NCBI RefSeq assembly: GCF_002879855.1
Contig: NZ_PNYB01000001.1
Location: 124,001 to 188,000 of the forward strand
Source of the DNA: Trinickia soli
Lineage (GTDB): Bacteria > Pseudomonadota > Gammaproteobacteria > Burkholderiales > Burkholderiaceae
Direction of reading: 5' to 3'
DNA: 64,000 nucleotides
Part shown: positions 9,605 through 18,426 of the stretch, one piece after another
Numbering within the stretch: position 1 is the first letter of the stretch
How the letters are laid out: each line of letters opens with the position of its first letter
The notes under the pieces: model-generated
What the model saw: the letters and a program-made list of their open reading frames with translations, nothing else
Told to the model about the DNA's origin: nothing
Databases searched by the model: none
Made by a program: the position numbers and the translations under genes

Positions 9605-11101
9605 TTAGTGCCCCGTGCGCAGCCTATGCCCCGCATCACCGGCCAAGCGCACGTATCCCGCGATCGAGACAAGCGTGAGCATTCCGGCGCTCAGAAACGC
9701 GAGCCGAAAATCATCGAGCGTAAACGCATGGCCGGCGCTTTCGCCATGCACGGCCGATGCGGCGCGCAGTGCCAGCGCGCCGAACGCGATGCCAAGGCCG
9801 GTGCCCGTTTGCGCGGCCGCGTTCCACAACGTATTGGCGGCGCTCATTTGAGGCGACGGCACATCGGCATAAGCGAGCGTCGCCATCGTCGAGAACTGCA
9901 TCGAGCGCGTAATGCCATAGATCAGCACGACGAAGATCGTCCACGCGAGCGGCACGGCCGGCGTGAGAAAGCCGCAGGCGATCGTGAATGCACCACAGAT
10001 CGCGCAATCGATGATTGCGACATACTTGAAGCCGTAGCGACGCAAAATCGATGTGGTGAGCGCCTTCATTCCAAGGTTTCCGATCGCGCTCGCGAGCAGT
10101 AGCAAGCCCGAATCGAAGGCCGACAATCCGAAGCCGATTTGAAACAGCAGCGGCATCAGATAAGGGACCGCACCAATGCCGATACGCGTGAGCGATCCCG
10201 TGATCACCGTCACCGAGAACGTAGGAATCCTAAGCGTCGTGATGTCGATCAGCGGATGATCGTGCCCGCGTGCGTGCCGGTATGCGATGAAACCGAAGGC
10301 AATGCCGGCCGCGACAAGGGACAGGCCCACGACAGGGTTGGTACCGGGCTGGCTCGCCATATCGGCCCCGTAGAGGATGGCAGTCAGCGTGAGGCCGCTC
10401 AACGCGAGCCCGACGAGGTCGAGCGGTTTGCGTTGTGCGCCGCGCAGATTCGGTACCCACGCCGCGACGGCGCAAAGGACGGCAAGACACACGGGCAGAT
10501 TCAACAGGAAAATCCAGCGCCATGAAGCATACGTCGTGATGAAGCCACCGAGCGGCGGGCCGATGACGGGCGCGACGATGCCGGGCCATGTAATCGTTGA
10601 AATCGCCTGCATGAGTTGGCGCTTGTCGGTGCTGCGCACGACGATCAACCGGCCGACGGGCACCATCAACGCGCCGCCGATTCCTTGCAGCACGCGTGCG
10701 GCCGTGAATTCGACGACGTTCTGCGACAAACCGCACAGCAGCGATGCAATCGTGAAGGTAACGATGGCCGAAAAAAAGACGCTGCGTGAGCCGAACCGAT
10801 CGGCCACCCAACCGCTCGCCGGAATGAAGATCGCGAGGGCGATCATATACGCGCTCATGCCGAGACTCAGGGCGTTCGGGCTGATGGCGAACGCATGCGC
10901 CATCTGCGGCAGCGCCGTGGCAATGATCGTCGTATCGAGGTACTCCATGAAGAACGTTGCGGCTACGACATAAGGGAGTGGCCCCAACGAGTGCTTGCGC
11001 GGCTTATCGTCGCGCTTGGAGGAGATGCCGTCGTCCGTTTCAGGTGTTGCCGATTGCCGGGACGTATCCCGCCGTTGGTCTGTCTGTAATTGTTCTGGCA
11101 T
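9605..11101 (-). CDS. MFS drug-resistance transporter, DHA2 (EmrB/QacA-like) family
   Basis: An inner-membrane proton antiporter of about 498 residues with roughly 14 hydrophobic segments. A charged cytoplasmic N-terminus is followed by the first helix with the family-like FMEYLDTTIIATALPQ, and the loop after helix 2 (SGWVADRFGSRSVF) matches MFS motif A. The length and 14-segment pattern point to the DHA2 drug:H+ antiporter family, whose members export varied toxic compounds; the substrate is not predictable. The gene is convergent with pbpC, with only 27 bp between stops. The start is uncertain: an ATG at 11101 and a TTG four codons upstream are both possible, and neither has a strong ribosome site. 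No HlyD-type membrane-fusion partner is adjacent. Confidence 0.9.
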   Translation of the reverse strand: MPEQLQTDQRRDTSRQSATPETDDGISSKRDDKPRKHSLGPLPYVVAATFFMEYLDTTIIATALPQMAHAFAISPNALSLGMSAYMIALAIFIPASGWVADRFGSRSVFFSAIVTFTIASLLCGLSQNVVEFTAARVLQGIGGALMVPVGRLIVVRSTDKRQLMQAISTITWPGIVAPVIGPPLGGFITTYASWRWIFLLNLPVCLAVLCAVAAWVPNLRGAQRKPLDLVGLALSGLTLTAILYGADMASQPGTNPVVGLSLVAAGIAFGFIAYRHARGHDHPLIDITTLRIPTFSVTVITGSLTRIGIGAVPYLMPLLFQIGFGLSAFDSGLLLLASAIGNLGMKALTTSILRRYGFKYVAIIDCAICGAFTIACGFLTPAVPLAWTIFVVLIYGITRSMQFSTMATLAYADVPSPQMSAANTLWNAAAQTGTGLGIAFGALALRAASAVHGESAGHAFTLDDFRLAFLSAGMLTLVSIAGYVRLAGDAGHRLRTGH

Positions 11102-11326
11102 CTTGACGCTCAAAATTGCGCTAGGCGATAGGCAGCGGGTGAGGGTGGTTGCTCATTCTAATTAGAAAAGCCCGGCTGCGTATCGGCCGGCACTCGATGC
11201 GGCGCCTGCGCGACGGTGCGATCCTCGCCGCATTGGAAATCGGAAATCGCTTACGATTGGCGCACGGTAACCTCGATGTGCCGCCCGCAAACCGCGACCG
11301 GCAAGCCTTCAATCAGGAGTATGCAG

Positions 11327-11752
11327 ATGAGCCTTTCCCCGTTTCACCTGGCGATCCCCGTCTACGATCTGGCCGCGGCACGCGATTTCTACGGGCGAAT
11401 CTTCGGCCTTGAAGAAGGCCGTTCGAGCGCGCAATGGGTCGATTTCAATTTCTTCGGCCATCAACTCGTGATCCACGAGCATCCGAAGACACCGTCGCAA
11501 GAGCACGCACATACGAATCCCGTCGACGGCCACGATGTGCCCGTGCCGCACTTCGGGGTGGTTCTGGGGTGGAGCGAGTGGGAGGCCCTGGCGGAGCGGC
11601 TCAAGTCCTTCGGCGTGCAGTTCGTGATCGAGCCGTACGTGCGCTTTCAAGGGCAGGTTGGCGAACAGGCCACGATGTTTTTTCTGGACCCGTGTGGCAA
11701 CGCGCTCGAGTTCAAGGCGTTCAAGGATATCGGGCAGTTGTTCGCCCGGTAG
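11327..11752 (+). CDS. VOC (glyoxalase/dioxygenase fold) family protein
   Basis: A 141-residue single-chain VOC protein resembling the predicted extradiol-dioxygenase-type group (COG3565). The pattern is [22 protein letters not shown] at the N-terminus (split here as FHLAIPVYD, then [11 protein letters not shown]), a central HFGVVLGW strand and a C-terminal [15 protein letters not shown]. The His, the second His and the Glu of this pattern would be metal ligands in the VOC fold. The substrate is unknown. The start at 11327 is preferred because CAGGAG ends 7 bases upstream; the in-frame ATG at 11321 is too close to that site. It stands alone between a divergent MFS gene and a convergent lipoprotein gene. 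Confidence 0.85.
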   Translation: MSLSPFHLAIPVYDLAAARDFYGRIFGLEEGRSSAQWVDFNFFGHQLVIHEHPKTPSQEHAHTNPVDGHDVPVPHFGVVLGWSEWEALAERLKSFGVQFVIEPYVRFQGQVGEQATMFFLDPCGNALEFKAFKDIGQLFAR

Positions 11753-11818
11753 GCAGCGTCCGATGCGCGCCGGGCGCCTTGCGTTCACAAGGTGCCCGGT
11801 TGCTTCAGGTGTGATCGA

Positions 11819-13012
11819 TCAAAGCTCGTACCAGGAGTACGTTGCCAGCGTGCTCACGGCAGGCGTGCCGATCTGCAGCGTGATGTCGCGATGGGAGATC
11901 AGCGAAATTGCACGCAGGTCGCCCATATAACGGCGTGCCTCGCCATTGTCGCTGATGTAGGCCACGACATTGCCCGTCAGGCCGGCGACATTGGTGCTGG
12001 ACAGCGGCTCGCCCCAGATATCGAAGAATTGGCCGAGCGTGTAGTTCTTCACGCTGGGCGCTTCGATATGGATGATGCCCGTGCGGTCGTGCGTATGGAG
12101 CTCATAGTCGCACGACGAAGGACGCCCGATGTTCTCCGGCAACGCGAGCCATTGTCCATTGTTGATGATGGCCAGATGCGCATGCACGTGGAAGACGACC
12201 GACATCCCGGGCGAGCAGGTCAGACCGTCGATGGTTGCGCCGGCTCCGCCCGAAGCCGTGTCGCCGTCGGGCCAATGGACCGTGCCGAGGTTCGGGCCCA
12301 TGTAGGCGAGCTGGATCGGCGTGGGGTTCAGCGGCGGCGGATCGGTCCAGGTGTAGGTGGGGATTTGCGTGAGCGGCGTTCCGAGCATGATCGTCACCTC
12401 GCCATGCACGGGGAGGACGAGGCTCGACAGGTCGCCCGTGTACTGCGACAGCGTCCCGCCGTTGTTGACGTACACGGTCACTTGCGATGCCTGCAGCCCG
12501 GCCACGTTGGTCGAGCTGAGCGGTTGGCCCCAGACCGCAAAGAACTGACCGAGCGTGTAGGACGTGTTGCTCGTCGTGTCAATGCGGATCTTGCCGGTCT
12601 CGTCGGTGGTGTTGAGCGGATAGACGCAACCGGTCGGCTTCGCGACCGTCGGTGCAACGGTGCCGATATTCGCGGGCAGTGCGACTTGCGTCCCGTTCAT
12701 GTAGATCGACAGATGCGAGTAGCTGTAGCTGCTGCCTGCCTGTGTGCAATTCAGGCCGCTGACGGCTTGACCTTGACCGCCGGTGGTGGTCGAGCCGGCT
12801 TGCCAGTTTTCTGTGCCCAGCGCCGTGCCGTCGACGACTGCGGTCGCGGCCGCAAGCGTCGGGGCCGAGGAACCGCCCGACGCCGAGGTGCCGCCCGCGC
12901 TACTGCCCGCCGCCGCGGCGCCGTTGCCGCCGCCGCCGCCGCCTCCGCCGCAGCCCGCGAGCGCTAAAGCGATGCCGATCGCAACGAAACGTGAACTGAT
13001 TTTGTGCAACAT
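11819..13012 (-). CDS. Lipoprotein with two homologous domains, one carrying a His-rich putative metal site
   Basis: A 397-residue protein with a lipoprotein signal (lipobox LAGC at about residue 21), a run of glycines and a low-complexity Ala/Ser linker, so it is probably anchored to the outer membrane. Two related domains of about 150 residues follow. Both contain YTLGQFF-(A/D)-(V/I)WG-(Q/E)-PLSSTNVAGL. The second domain has HVHAHL and HTHDRTGIIHIE, a cluster of histidines that looks like a metal site. At the same places the first domain has YSHLSIY and NTTDETGKIRID and has lost most of the histidines. I recognise the His-containing domain as one found in uncharacterised secreted bacterial and archaeal proteins, but know no function. 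AGAGGCGAT precedes the ATG. The poly-Gly stretch is encoded by a GCC/GGC trinucleotide run. Confidence 0.8.
   Translation of the reverse strand: MLHKISSRFVAIGIALALAGCGGGGGGGGNGAAAAGSSAGGTSASGGSSAPTLAAATAVVDGTALGTENWQAGSTTTGGQGQAVSGLNCTQAGSSYSYSHLSIYMNGTQVALPANIGTVAPTVAKPTGCVYPLNTTDETGKIRIDTTSNTSYTLGQFFAVWGQPLSSTNVAGLQASQVTVYVNNGGTLSQYTGDLSSLVLPVHGEVTIMLGTPLTQIPTYTWTDPPPLNPTPIQLAYMGPNLGTVHWPDGDTASGGAGATIDGLTCSPGMSVVFHVHAHLAIINNGQWLALPENIGRPSSCDYELHTHDRTGIIHIEAPSVKNYTLGQFFDIWGEPLSSTNVAGLTGNVVAYISDNGEARRYMGDLRAISLISHRDITLQIGTPAVSTLATYSWYEL
12926..12943 (-). repeat. Trinucleotide run (GCC)6 encoding poly-glycine
   Basis: Six perfect GCC units on the plus strand (GGC on the coding strand) encode most of the octaglycine just after the lipobox of the lipoprotein. 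Slippage here would change linker length in frame. Confidence 0.8.
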
Positions 13013-13496
13013 ATCGCCTCTACCTGTGATAGTCGTTGTCGAATTGATTCGATGCAGGCGTCCCGTGCAGACGCGAATCGGCCATTGCCGATGGGCGCGC
13101 GGGGCCTATGCGCTGAAGCCCGCGGGTTCGTCTGACCAGGTGCTTGCGGCGCTCGACCCGTGAGGCCATGACGGTGCATGGCGGAACGCGTCGGCGCTTC
13201 TGCGCTTGCGTATCGCTTGGGCTAACGCCGAATTGCTTGCAGTCCCGGGTGTTGACGCCGGAACCATTGGTCTCGCCGCCCGACTGCGCGGTGGATAAGG
13301 GGGTGTCTCTTATTTAGGCGGGGACAAGCGTAGCTTCGAGGTTTTTATGCGGCAAGGAAAAAAAGTCTTGCGGTTTATGATGATTGAAGGCGTGCCGCGC
13401 CTTCGTATTGAAAAAAAATTTAAAAAAATTCGAAGCGGCGCACGCCTCGTCGCGAATTGCTTGCGCGCGCAACGATCTTCGAAGGCACGCCAAGGA
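13013..13496. other. Intergenic region of 484 bp, no gene seen
   Basis: This gap lies upstream of the lipoprotein gene and downstream of the DUF445 gene, both on the minus strand. I find no convincing coding frame. It holds an unusually AT-rich patch (13411-13430), a probable terminator for the DUF445 gene, and a 7-bp-arm hairpin GAAGGCG/CGCCTTC at 13386-13404. The rest presumably carries the lipoprotein promoter, which I could not pinpoint. Confidence 0.6.
13411..13458 (-). terminator. Probable Rho-independent terminator after the DUF445 gene
   Basis: On the minus strand an extended hairpin has outer arms AATTCG/CGAATT and an inner GGCG-TG-CGCC. It is followed directly by T7, AAA and T8. 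It lies about 40 bp past the DUF445 stop. Confidence 0.55.
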
Positions 13497-14777
13497 TCAG
13501 AACATCATTACGTCGAGCGCATGGAGCACCAGCCCGACGAGGCCGCCGATGAGCGTGCCGTTGATGCGGACGAATTGCAGGTCCCGCCCGACTTCGACTT
13601 CGATTTTTTGCGTGACCGTATCGGCGTCCCAATGGCGGACGGTGTCGGAGATGAGAAGTGCAATCGCGTGCCGTTGCGCGCCGATGACGGCTAGCAGCGT
13701 TTCGCGTAGCCAGATATTGAGCTTTTCCCGCATGACCGCATCGTCGAGCAACCCGTGGGCGAGAGCGGCGATCGCTGCTTCGATGCGCGCCTTGATGTGC
13801 GAGTGCGGCGCCGCGATGTCGTGTTCGATGCTGGCTTCGATGTCGCGCCATACCGACGATAAATACTGCTTGAGCGCCGGATGCTCGAGCAGCCGCTCCT
13901 TCAGCGCCTCCCATTTGGCAAGGTAATCGGGCGACGTTTTCAGCTCGATCACGAACTGGCGAATCGCGTCGTCGAAACCGCGTCGCCATGCATGGTCGGG
14001 GTTTTCACTGAGCTCTTTGAGTGTTTCGTCGACCACGGCGATCAGGTTGTCGGAAACTTTTTCGTCGATCGAGAGTTTTTTCCAGAGCCAGGCCGTGCTT
14101 TCGCGCACGCGTTGCCGGATCAGCGGTTTGTGCTCTTCGAAAAGCAGCGTCAGTTGCCGCAGCAATTCGGTTACGACGGCATGATGGCGATTGTCGTCGA
14201 GCAGCGTTTCGGCGATCGTTCCTACCAACGTGGGTGTGTCGACGTCACGCACGCGGCGGGCGAGATGATCGTGGATGAAGCGCCGGACCTCGTCGTCGTC
14301 CACGGCAGCGAGCAGGCTCGGGAGGAATTCGAGCCCCCACTGTGCAATCTGGCGGTTGCGCGCCGGTTCCGACAGCCATCGCGCGAATTGCGTCGTGAAG
14401 TCGATGCGCTCGAGTTTGCCCGCGATGAGTTCGGGCGCGAGAAAATTCGTTTCGACGAATTTGGCCAGGTTTTCGCCGATACGATCCTTGTTACGCGGGA
14501 TGATCGCCGTGTGCGGCAGCGGCAGGCGAAGCGGGTGCCGAAACAGCGCCGTGACGGCGAACCAATCGGCGATCCCGCCCACCATGGCTGCTTCGGCCCC
14601 GGCACGCGCGAAGCCCAGCAGCGGATACGCGGGCTCGTAGATGCGCGACACCACGTAGACGCCGCCCATGGCGGCAAGCAGCGCGGTCGCCACGTATTTC
14701 ATTCGGGCATAGGCGCGGACCTTGGCGTCCGCGTGCCCGCTACCAGAGCCATTGGATGTCGGCGAGACGTGTTCCAT
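13497..14777 (-). CDS. DUF445 family inner-membrane protein (YjiN-like)
   Basis: A 426-residue member of the DUF445 family. An N-terminal hydrophobic segment (residues about 25-45) is followed by the conserved GAEAAMVGGIADWFAVTALF and PLPHTAIIPRNKDRIGENL signatures, given here as separate stretches of that region. The long, mainly helical, charged middle part resembles a coiled or extracytoplasmic domain, and a C-terminal hydrophobic helix (GTLIGGLVGLVLHAL) ends the protein. No biochemical function is established for the family. The ATG at 14777 is preferred over the upstream frame opening because GAGGAA lies 6-7 bases before it and the extra 31 residues look non-coding. Confidence 0.87.
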   Translation of the reverse strand: MEHVSPTSNGSGSGHADAKVRAYARMKYVATALLAAMGGVYVVSRIYEPAYPLLGFARAGAEAAMVGGIADWFAVTALFRHPLRLPLPHTAIIPRNKDRIGENLAKFVETNFLAPELIAGKLERIDFTTQFARWLSEPARNRQIAQWGLEFLPSLLAAVDDDEVRRFIHDHLARRVRDVDTPTLVGTIAETLLDDNRHHAVVTELLRQLTLLFEEHKPLIRQRVRESTAWLWKKLSIDEKVSDNLIAVVDETLKELSENPDHAWRRGFDDAIRQFVIELKTSPDYLAKWEALKERLLEHPALKQYLSSVWRDIEASIEHDIAAPHSHIKARIEAAIAALAHGLLDDAVMREKLNIWLRETLLAVIGAQRHAIALLISDTVRHWDADTVTQKIEVEVGRDLQFVRINGTLIGGLVGLVLHALDVMMF

Positions 14778-15076
14778 CGTTGTTTCCTCGCAATGTTGGT
14801 ACCGACGATGCCGGCGGCATTTTCGCGGGCAGCGGAGGGTCGGTAGCCTTTTAATTGTCTTATGGATCATCTGGGGGCGTAACTGAAGCGCCGCCGACCT
14901 ACGGGCAGGACAAGCGCGTCGCTTGCAGTAAATGCATGCTGAAAAAACGCTACCAGGTTTCTCCCTCCCCTCTAGAAAGGCGATCTCGCGCCGTTAAACA
15001 TTGACGAAGCATTCGTTGATGACATACCGGCTGTGTTACCCCATAGAAGCATGGCCGATTTGCCCGTGGGGGAATT

Positions 15077-16624
15077 GTGGATCGTTTAACGCTCGGTAAG
15101 AAACTGGGTTTGGCTTTGCTCGTGATGTGGCTCGGGCTGTTGTTCTTTGGCGGCTTCGCCGCGCTGCAAACGCGCGAGACGATGCTGGCCGGCCGTCAGG
15201 CGGCCATTCGCAACATCGTCGAGGCGGGGGTGGGCGTGATTGCGCAATTCCACCAAATGGCCGAACGCCACGAAATTTCGGAGGATGAAGCGAAGCACCG
15301 GGCGATGACGCGCCTCGCGGCGATGCGCTACCCGGGCAACGGCTATCTGTTCATCACCGATGCCAACAGCGTCGTGCTCATGCATCCGGTGTTGCCCGAT
15401 CTCGTCAACAAAGACCAGAGCCACTACAAGGACGTTAACGGCAAGTATCTGTTCGTCGAACTGGTGAAAGTGGCGAAGGCTGAAGGTCAGGGCTTCGTCG
15501 ATTACATGGCGCGCTTTCCGGGCAAATCCACCGAGGTGCCGAAGATTTCCTACGTCAAGCGCTTCGAGCCATGGGATTGGTACATCGCCTCCGGCGTCTA
15601 CATCGACGATATCAACGCCGCGTTTCGCGTCCGCCTGGTCGGGTATCTGCTGACGATTCTCGCCATCGGCTGCGTCAGCTCGCTTGCGCTGTTCCTGATC
15701 ATCCGCAACGTTCAGCGCAGCCTGGGCGGCGAGCCTGCGTATGCGGCGGCCGTGGCCGAGTCGATTGCCGACGGCGATTTGACGCGTGACGTCGACGTGC
15801 GCAAGGGCGACCAAAGCAGCATGGTGTTCGCCATGCAGCGCATGCAACACCGTTTGGCCGAGACGATGCAGCGCATCCACGGTGGAGCCGAGACGATCAA
15901 GGACGCCGCGCAGCAGATCGCCGCGGGCAATCTCGACCTGTCCTCGCGGACCGAGCAGCAGGCGGCGTCGCTTGGCGAAACGGCGGCGAGCATGGAGCAG
16001 TTGACGGCCACGGTCAAACAGAACGCCGATAACGCGCGCCAGGCCAATCACATGGCGGCCGACACGTCGCGCATCGCGGGCGAGGGCGGCGAGGCGGTGC
16101 ACCATGTCGTGACCACGATGCAACAGATCGCAGCCAGCTCCGCGCGCGTGGTCGACATCATCTCGGTGATCGAGGGCATCGCATTCCAAACGAACATCCT
16201 CGCCTTGAATGCGGCCGTCGAAGCGGCGCGTGCGGGGGAGCAGGGTAGAGGCTTTGCCGTCGTGGCGGGCGAAGTGCGCAATCTGGCGCGACGCAGCTCC
16301 GATGCGGCGAAAGAGATCAAGGCGCTCATCGAGGAGTCGGTCGGCAGTGTCGAGAACGGCAGGACGCTCGTCGAAAGCGCCGGAGGCAAGATGGATTCGC
16401 TCGTGCATTCGGTCAAGCGCGTCACCGACATCATCAGCGAAATCTCTGCGGCGTCGGAGGAGCAGAGTCGAGGCATCGAGCAGGTGAACATCGCCATCGC
16501 GCAGATGGACCAGACCACGCAGCAGAACGCCGCGATGGTCGAGGAAGCGGCCGGTGCTGCGCAATCGATGCAAGAGCAGGCTCGTTTGCTGGCCGACGTC
16601 GTCGGTACGTTCCGCGTGGCCTGA
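15077..16624 (+). CDS. Methyl-accepting chemotaxis protein with single Cache sensor domain
   Basis: A 515-residue transmembrane chemoreceptor. TM1 is at residues 10-28. The periplasmic part to about residue 185 is a single-Cache type 2 domain ([24 protein letters not shown]). TM2 at about 190-210 leads into a HAMP linker and a cytoplasmic signalling domain with the hairpin-tip sequence [20 protein letters not shown]. It would bind a small ligand in the periplasm, often a carboxylate in this domain type, and control CheA through CheW. There is no C-terminal NWETF-like pentapeptide, so methylation must depend on other receptors or on direct CheR docking. The GTG start has a GGGGGA sequence 5 bases upstream. 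No che genes are nearby. Confidence 0.94.
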   Translation: MDRLTLGKKLGLALLVMWLGLLFFGGFAALQTRETMLAGRQAAIRNIVEAGVGVIAQFHQMAERHEISEDEAKHRAMTRLAAMRYPGNGYLFITDANSVVLMHPVLPDLVNKDQSHYKDVNGKYLFVELVKVAKAEGQGFVDYMARFPGKSTEVPKISYVKRFEPWDWYIASGVYIDDINAAFRVRLVGYLLTILAIGCVSSLALFLIIRNVQRSLGGEPAYAAAVAESIADGDLTRDVDVRKGDQSSMVFAMQRMQHRLAETMQRIHGGAETIKDAAQQIAAGNLDLSSRTEQQAASLGETAASMEQLTATVKQNADNARQANHMAADTSRIAGEGGEAVHHVVTTMQQIAASSARVVDIISVIEGIAFQTNILALNAAVEAARAGEQGRGFAVVAGEVRNLARRSSDAAKEIKALIEESVGSVENGRTLVESAGGKMDSLVHSVKRVTDIISEISAASEEQSRGIEQVNIAIAQMDQTTQQNAAMVEEAAGAAQSMQEQARLLADVVGTFRVA

Positions 16625-16688
16625 GCCGCCCGCCGAGGCGGCGACGGCCGGCGCACGAGAGCCTCGGCCGGACTACCGTTGCGCTTGA

Positions 16689-17750
16689 TCAGCCGCGCAA
16701 TGGTAGTGCCAATCGATCGAGCAGCGCCTGCGCCTGCTCGTCGATATCTGAATCGTTAGGCCGCAAAACGAATCCGGTCGCACGTGGCAGTTCGGTGAAA
16801 TGCCCCGTACTGCTGCGCGCATAGGCCGGGTCGTAATGGAGCGAGATCAGTTCGTCGAACAGCGCGGCGCGCTCGTTCTCGTCGATGAGCCGGCACCAGC
16901 GCTCTACGCGCTCGCGGCTGTGCAGTCCGATCAGCTTTCGAAGTTGGATCTTGAACGCATCGGGTGCGTCGAACAAATGCGCGTAGTCGTCCAATAAGAA
17001 CGCAATGCGTTCGCCGCGTTCGGCCTGCACCGAGACGCAGCGAGACCGATGCATCGCCGCAAGCAACGCGTCGGGCAGCATGACGCGCCCGATCGCGCGG
17101 CTCTCCGCTTCAACGAAGACGGGCCGCTCCGGCGAGAAGCGGCGCAGCGTTTCGGCCAGCGCCGTATCGAAAGCCTTTTGCGTGGGCTGCGGTTCGCCTT
17201 TGAGCGCGCCGAGCAGCGAGCCGCGATGCGCGGCCAAACCTTCGAGATCGAGCGCCTGCGCGCCCGTATGCTGGAGCGCACGCAATAGCCGCGTCTTGCC
17301 GCTGCCTGTCGCTCCTGTCAGCACGATGTATTCGAACTGTTGGGGCAGCGTCGCCAGGGCGTCGATGACCGAACGCCGATAAGTCTTATAGCCGCCGTCG
17401 AGCCGGCGCGCCTGCCACCCCATCAGATTGAGCCAGACGGTCAGCGATTCCGAGCGCTTGCCGCCGCGCCAACAATAGACGAGCGGGCGCCAGCCGCGCG
17501 GACGCTCGGCGAACGTGGTTTCCAGGTGCGCAGCGATATTGCGCGCCACCATGGCCGCGCCGATGCGCGTGGCTTCGAACGCCGAAGACTGCACGTACAG
17601 CGTGCCGACGATGACGCGTTCTTCATTGGTGAGCACAGGCGCGTTCGTTGCGCCGGGGATGTGATCTTCCGCGAATTCGAGCGGCGTGCGCACATCGACG
17701 ATTTCGTCGAAATCGACCGAACGCTGGAGCGGGACGCAAAGGTCTTTCAA
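16689..17750 (-). CDS. mnmH: tRNA 2-selenouridine synthase
   Basis: An enzyme of about 353 residues that replaces the sulfur of 2-thiouridine at the tRNA wobble position by selenium, using selenophosphate, via a geranylated intermediate. The N-terminal rhodanese domain has IVDVRTPLEF and the active loop YCWRGGKRS with Cys93. The C-terminal P-loop domain has GATGSGKTRLLRAL. Length and both motifs match SelU/YbbB. The start is uncertain: the frame stays open to 17888, but the extra N-terminal residues look non-coding and family alignment favours a start near the TTG at 17750, which lacks a clear ribosome site. The selenophosphate it needs would come from the selD gene at 56754, about 39 kb away. 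Confidence 0.9.
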   Translation of the reverse strand: MKDLCVPLQRSVDFDEIVDVRTPLEFAEDHIPGATNAPVLTNEERVIVGTLYVQSSAFEATRIGAAMVARNIAAHLETTFAERPRGWRPLVYCWRGGKRSESLTVWLNLMGWQARRLDGGYKTYRRSVIDALATLPQQFEYIVLTGATGSGKTRLLRALQHTGAQALDLEGLAAHRGSLLGALKGEPQPTQKAFDTALAETLRRFSPERPVFVEAESRAIGRVMLPDALLAAMHRSRCVSVQAERGERIAFLLDDYAHLFDAPDAFKIQLRKLIGLHSRERVERWCRLIDENERAALFDELISLHYDPAYARSSTGHFTELPRATGFVLRPNDSDIDEQAQALLDRLALPLRG

Positions 17751-17905
17751 AGGTAGGAAATATGTGCCGGGGGACTGGCGGCGATTATGACACGGCGTCG
17801 GGCGCGGCGGCCGGTGTGGAACGCAAGGCTTGCATGGCCTATGCTTGTCGTTGGCTGCAGGGGCGTTACGCCTGAGCCCCATCGTCAAGCAAGGAAGGAG
17901 GACCG

Positions 17906-18325
17906 ATGCGCCAAGCGCTCGAACATTTGCAGGTCGACGTGCGCGGACGCGGGCTCGTCGAGATCACCGACCGCGTGCGCGACTGGGTTTCGCGTCAATC
18001 GATCGAAACGGGCTTGTTGACGCTGTTTTGCCGGCACACGTCGGCTTCGCTGTTGATTCAGGAAAACGCGGACCCTTCGGTGCGACGCGACCTGGAGCGC
18101 TATTTCGCCACCATTGCACCGGAAGACGCGCAGCGCTACGAGCACGATACCGAAGGCCCCGACGATATGCCCGCGCATTTGCGCACGGCGCTGACGCAAG
18201 TGCAGCTATCGATTCCGGTCGAGGACGGCGCGCTCGTATTGGGCACGTGGCAGGGCATTTATTTGTTTGAGCATCGGCATCAGCCGCACCGGCGCGATGT
18301 CGTCATGCATCTGATCGGTGAATAG
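17906..18325 (+). CDS. YjbQ / UPF0047 family protein (secondary thiamine-phosphate synthase type)
   Basis: A compact 139-residue protein with all the signatures of the family: CRHTSASLLIQENAD, HDTEGPDDMPAHLR and LGTWQGIYLFEHR. Conserved His, Asp and Glu residues bind a metal in solved structures. Family members show weak thiamine-phosphate synthase activity, but the true physiological role is unclear. The start is firm: AAGGAAGGAGG lies 4-8 bases before the ATG. It is divergent from mnmH and convergent with the phosphatase gene, so it is probably transcribed alone. Confidence 0.9.
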   Translation: MRQALEHLQVDVRGRGLVEITDRVRDWVSRQSIETGLLTLFCRHTSASLLIQENADPSVRRDLERYFATIAPEDAQRYEHDTEGPDDMPAHLRTALTQVQLSIPVEDGALVLGTWQGIYLFEHRHQPHRRDVVMHLIGE

Positions 18326-18426
18326 GAATCCTAACGATTCATTTCGCGAGGTTCGCTGGGCACGAACCGGGCAAGCAGCGCGCGCGGCAATCGACGCGCG
18401 CACGCGTTGCCTCCGGTGCGATCCGC

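Noticed and set aside
13386-13404. Hairpin GAAGGCG/CGCCTTC as a terminator
   Set aside because: No U-tract follows it on either strand; the adjacent hairpin at 13427-13458 is the better terminator.
14980-15076. Possible sigma-28 (flagellar) promoter before the chemoreceptor
   Set aside because: TAAA is present, but the downstream element matches only about five of eight consensus bases with a shifted spacer.
16625-16642. GCCGCC/GGCGGC hairpin after the chemoreceptor gene as a terminator
   Set aside because: Short GC stem without a U-tract; common by chance at this GC content.
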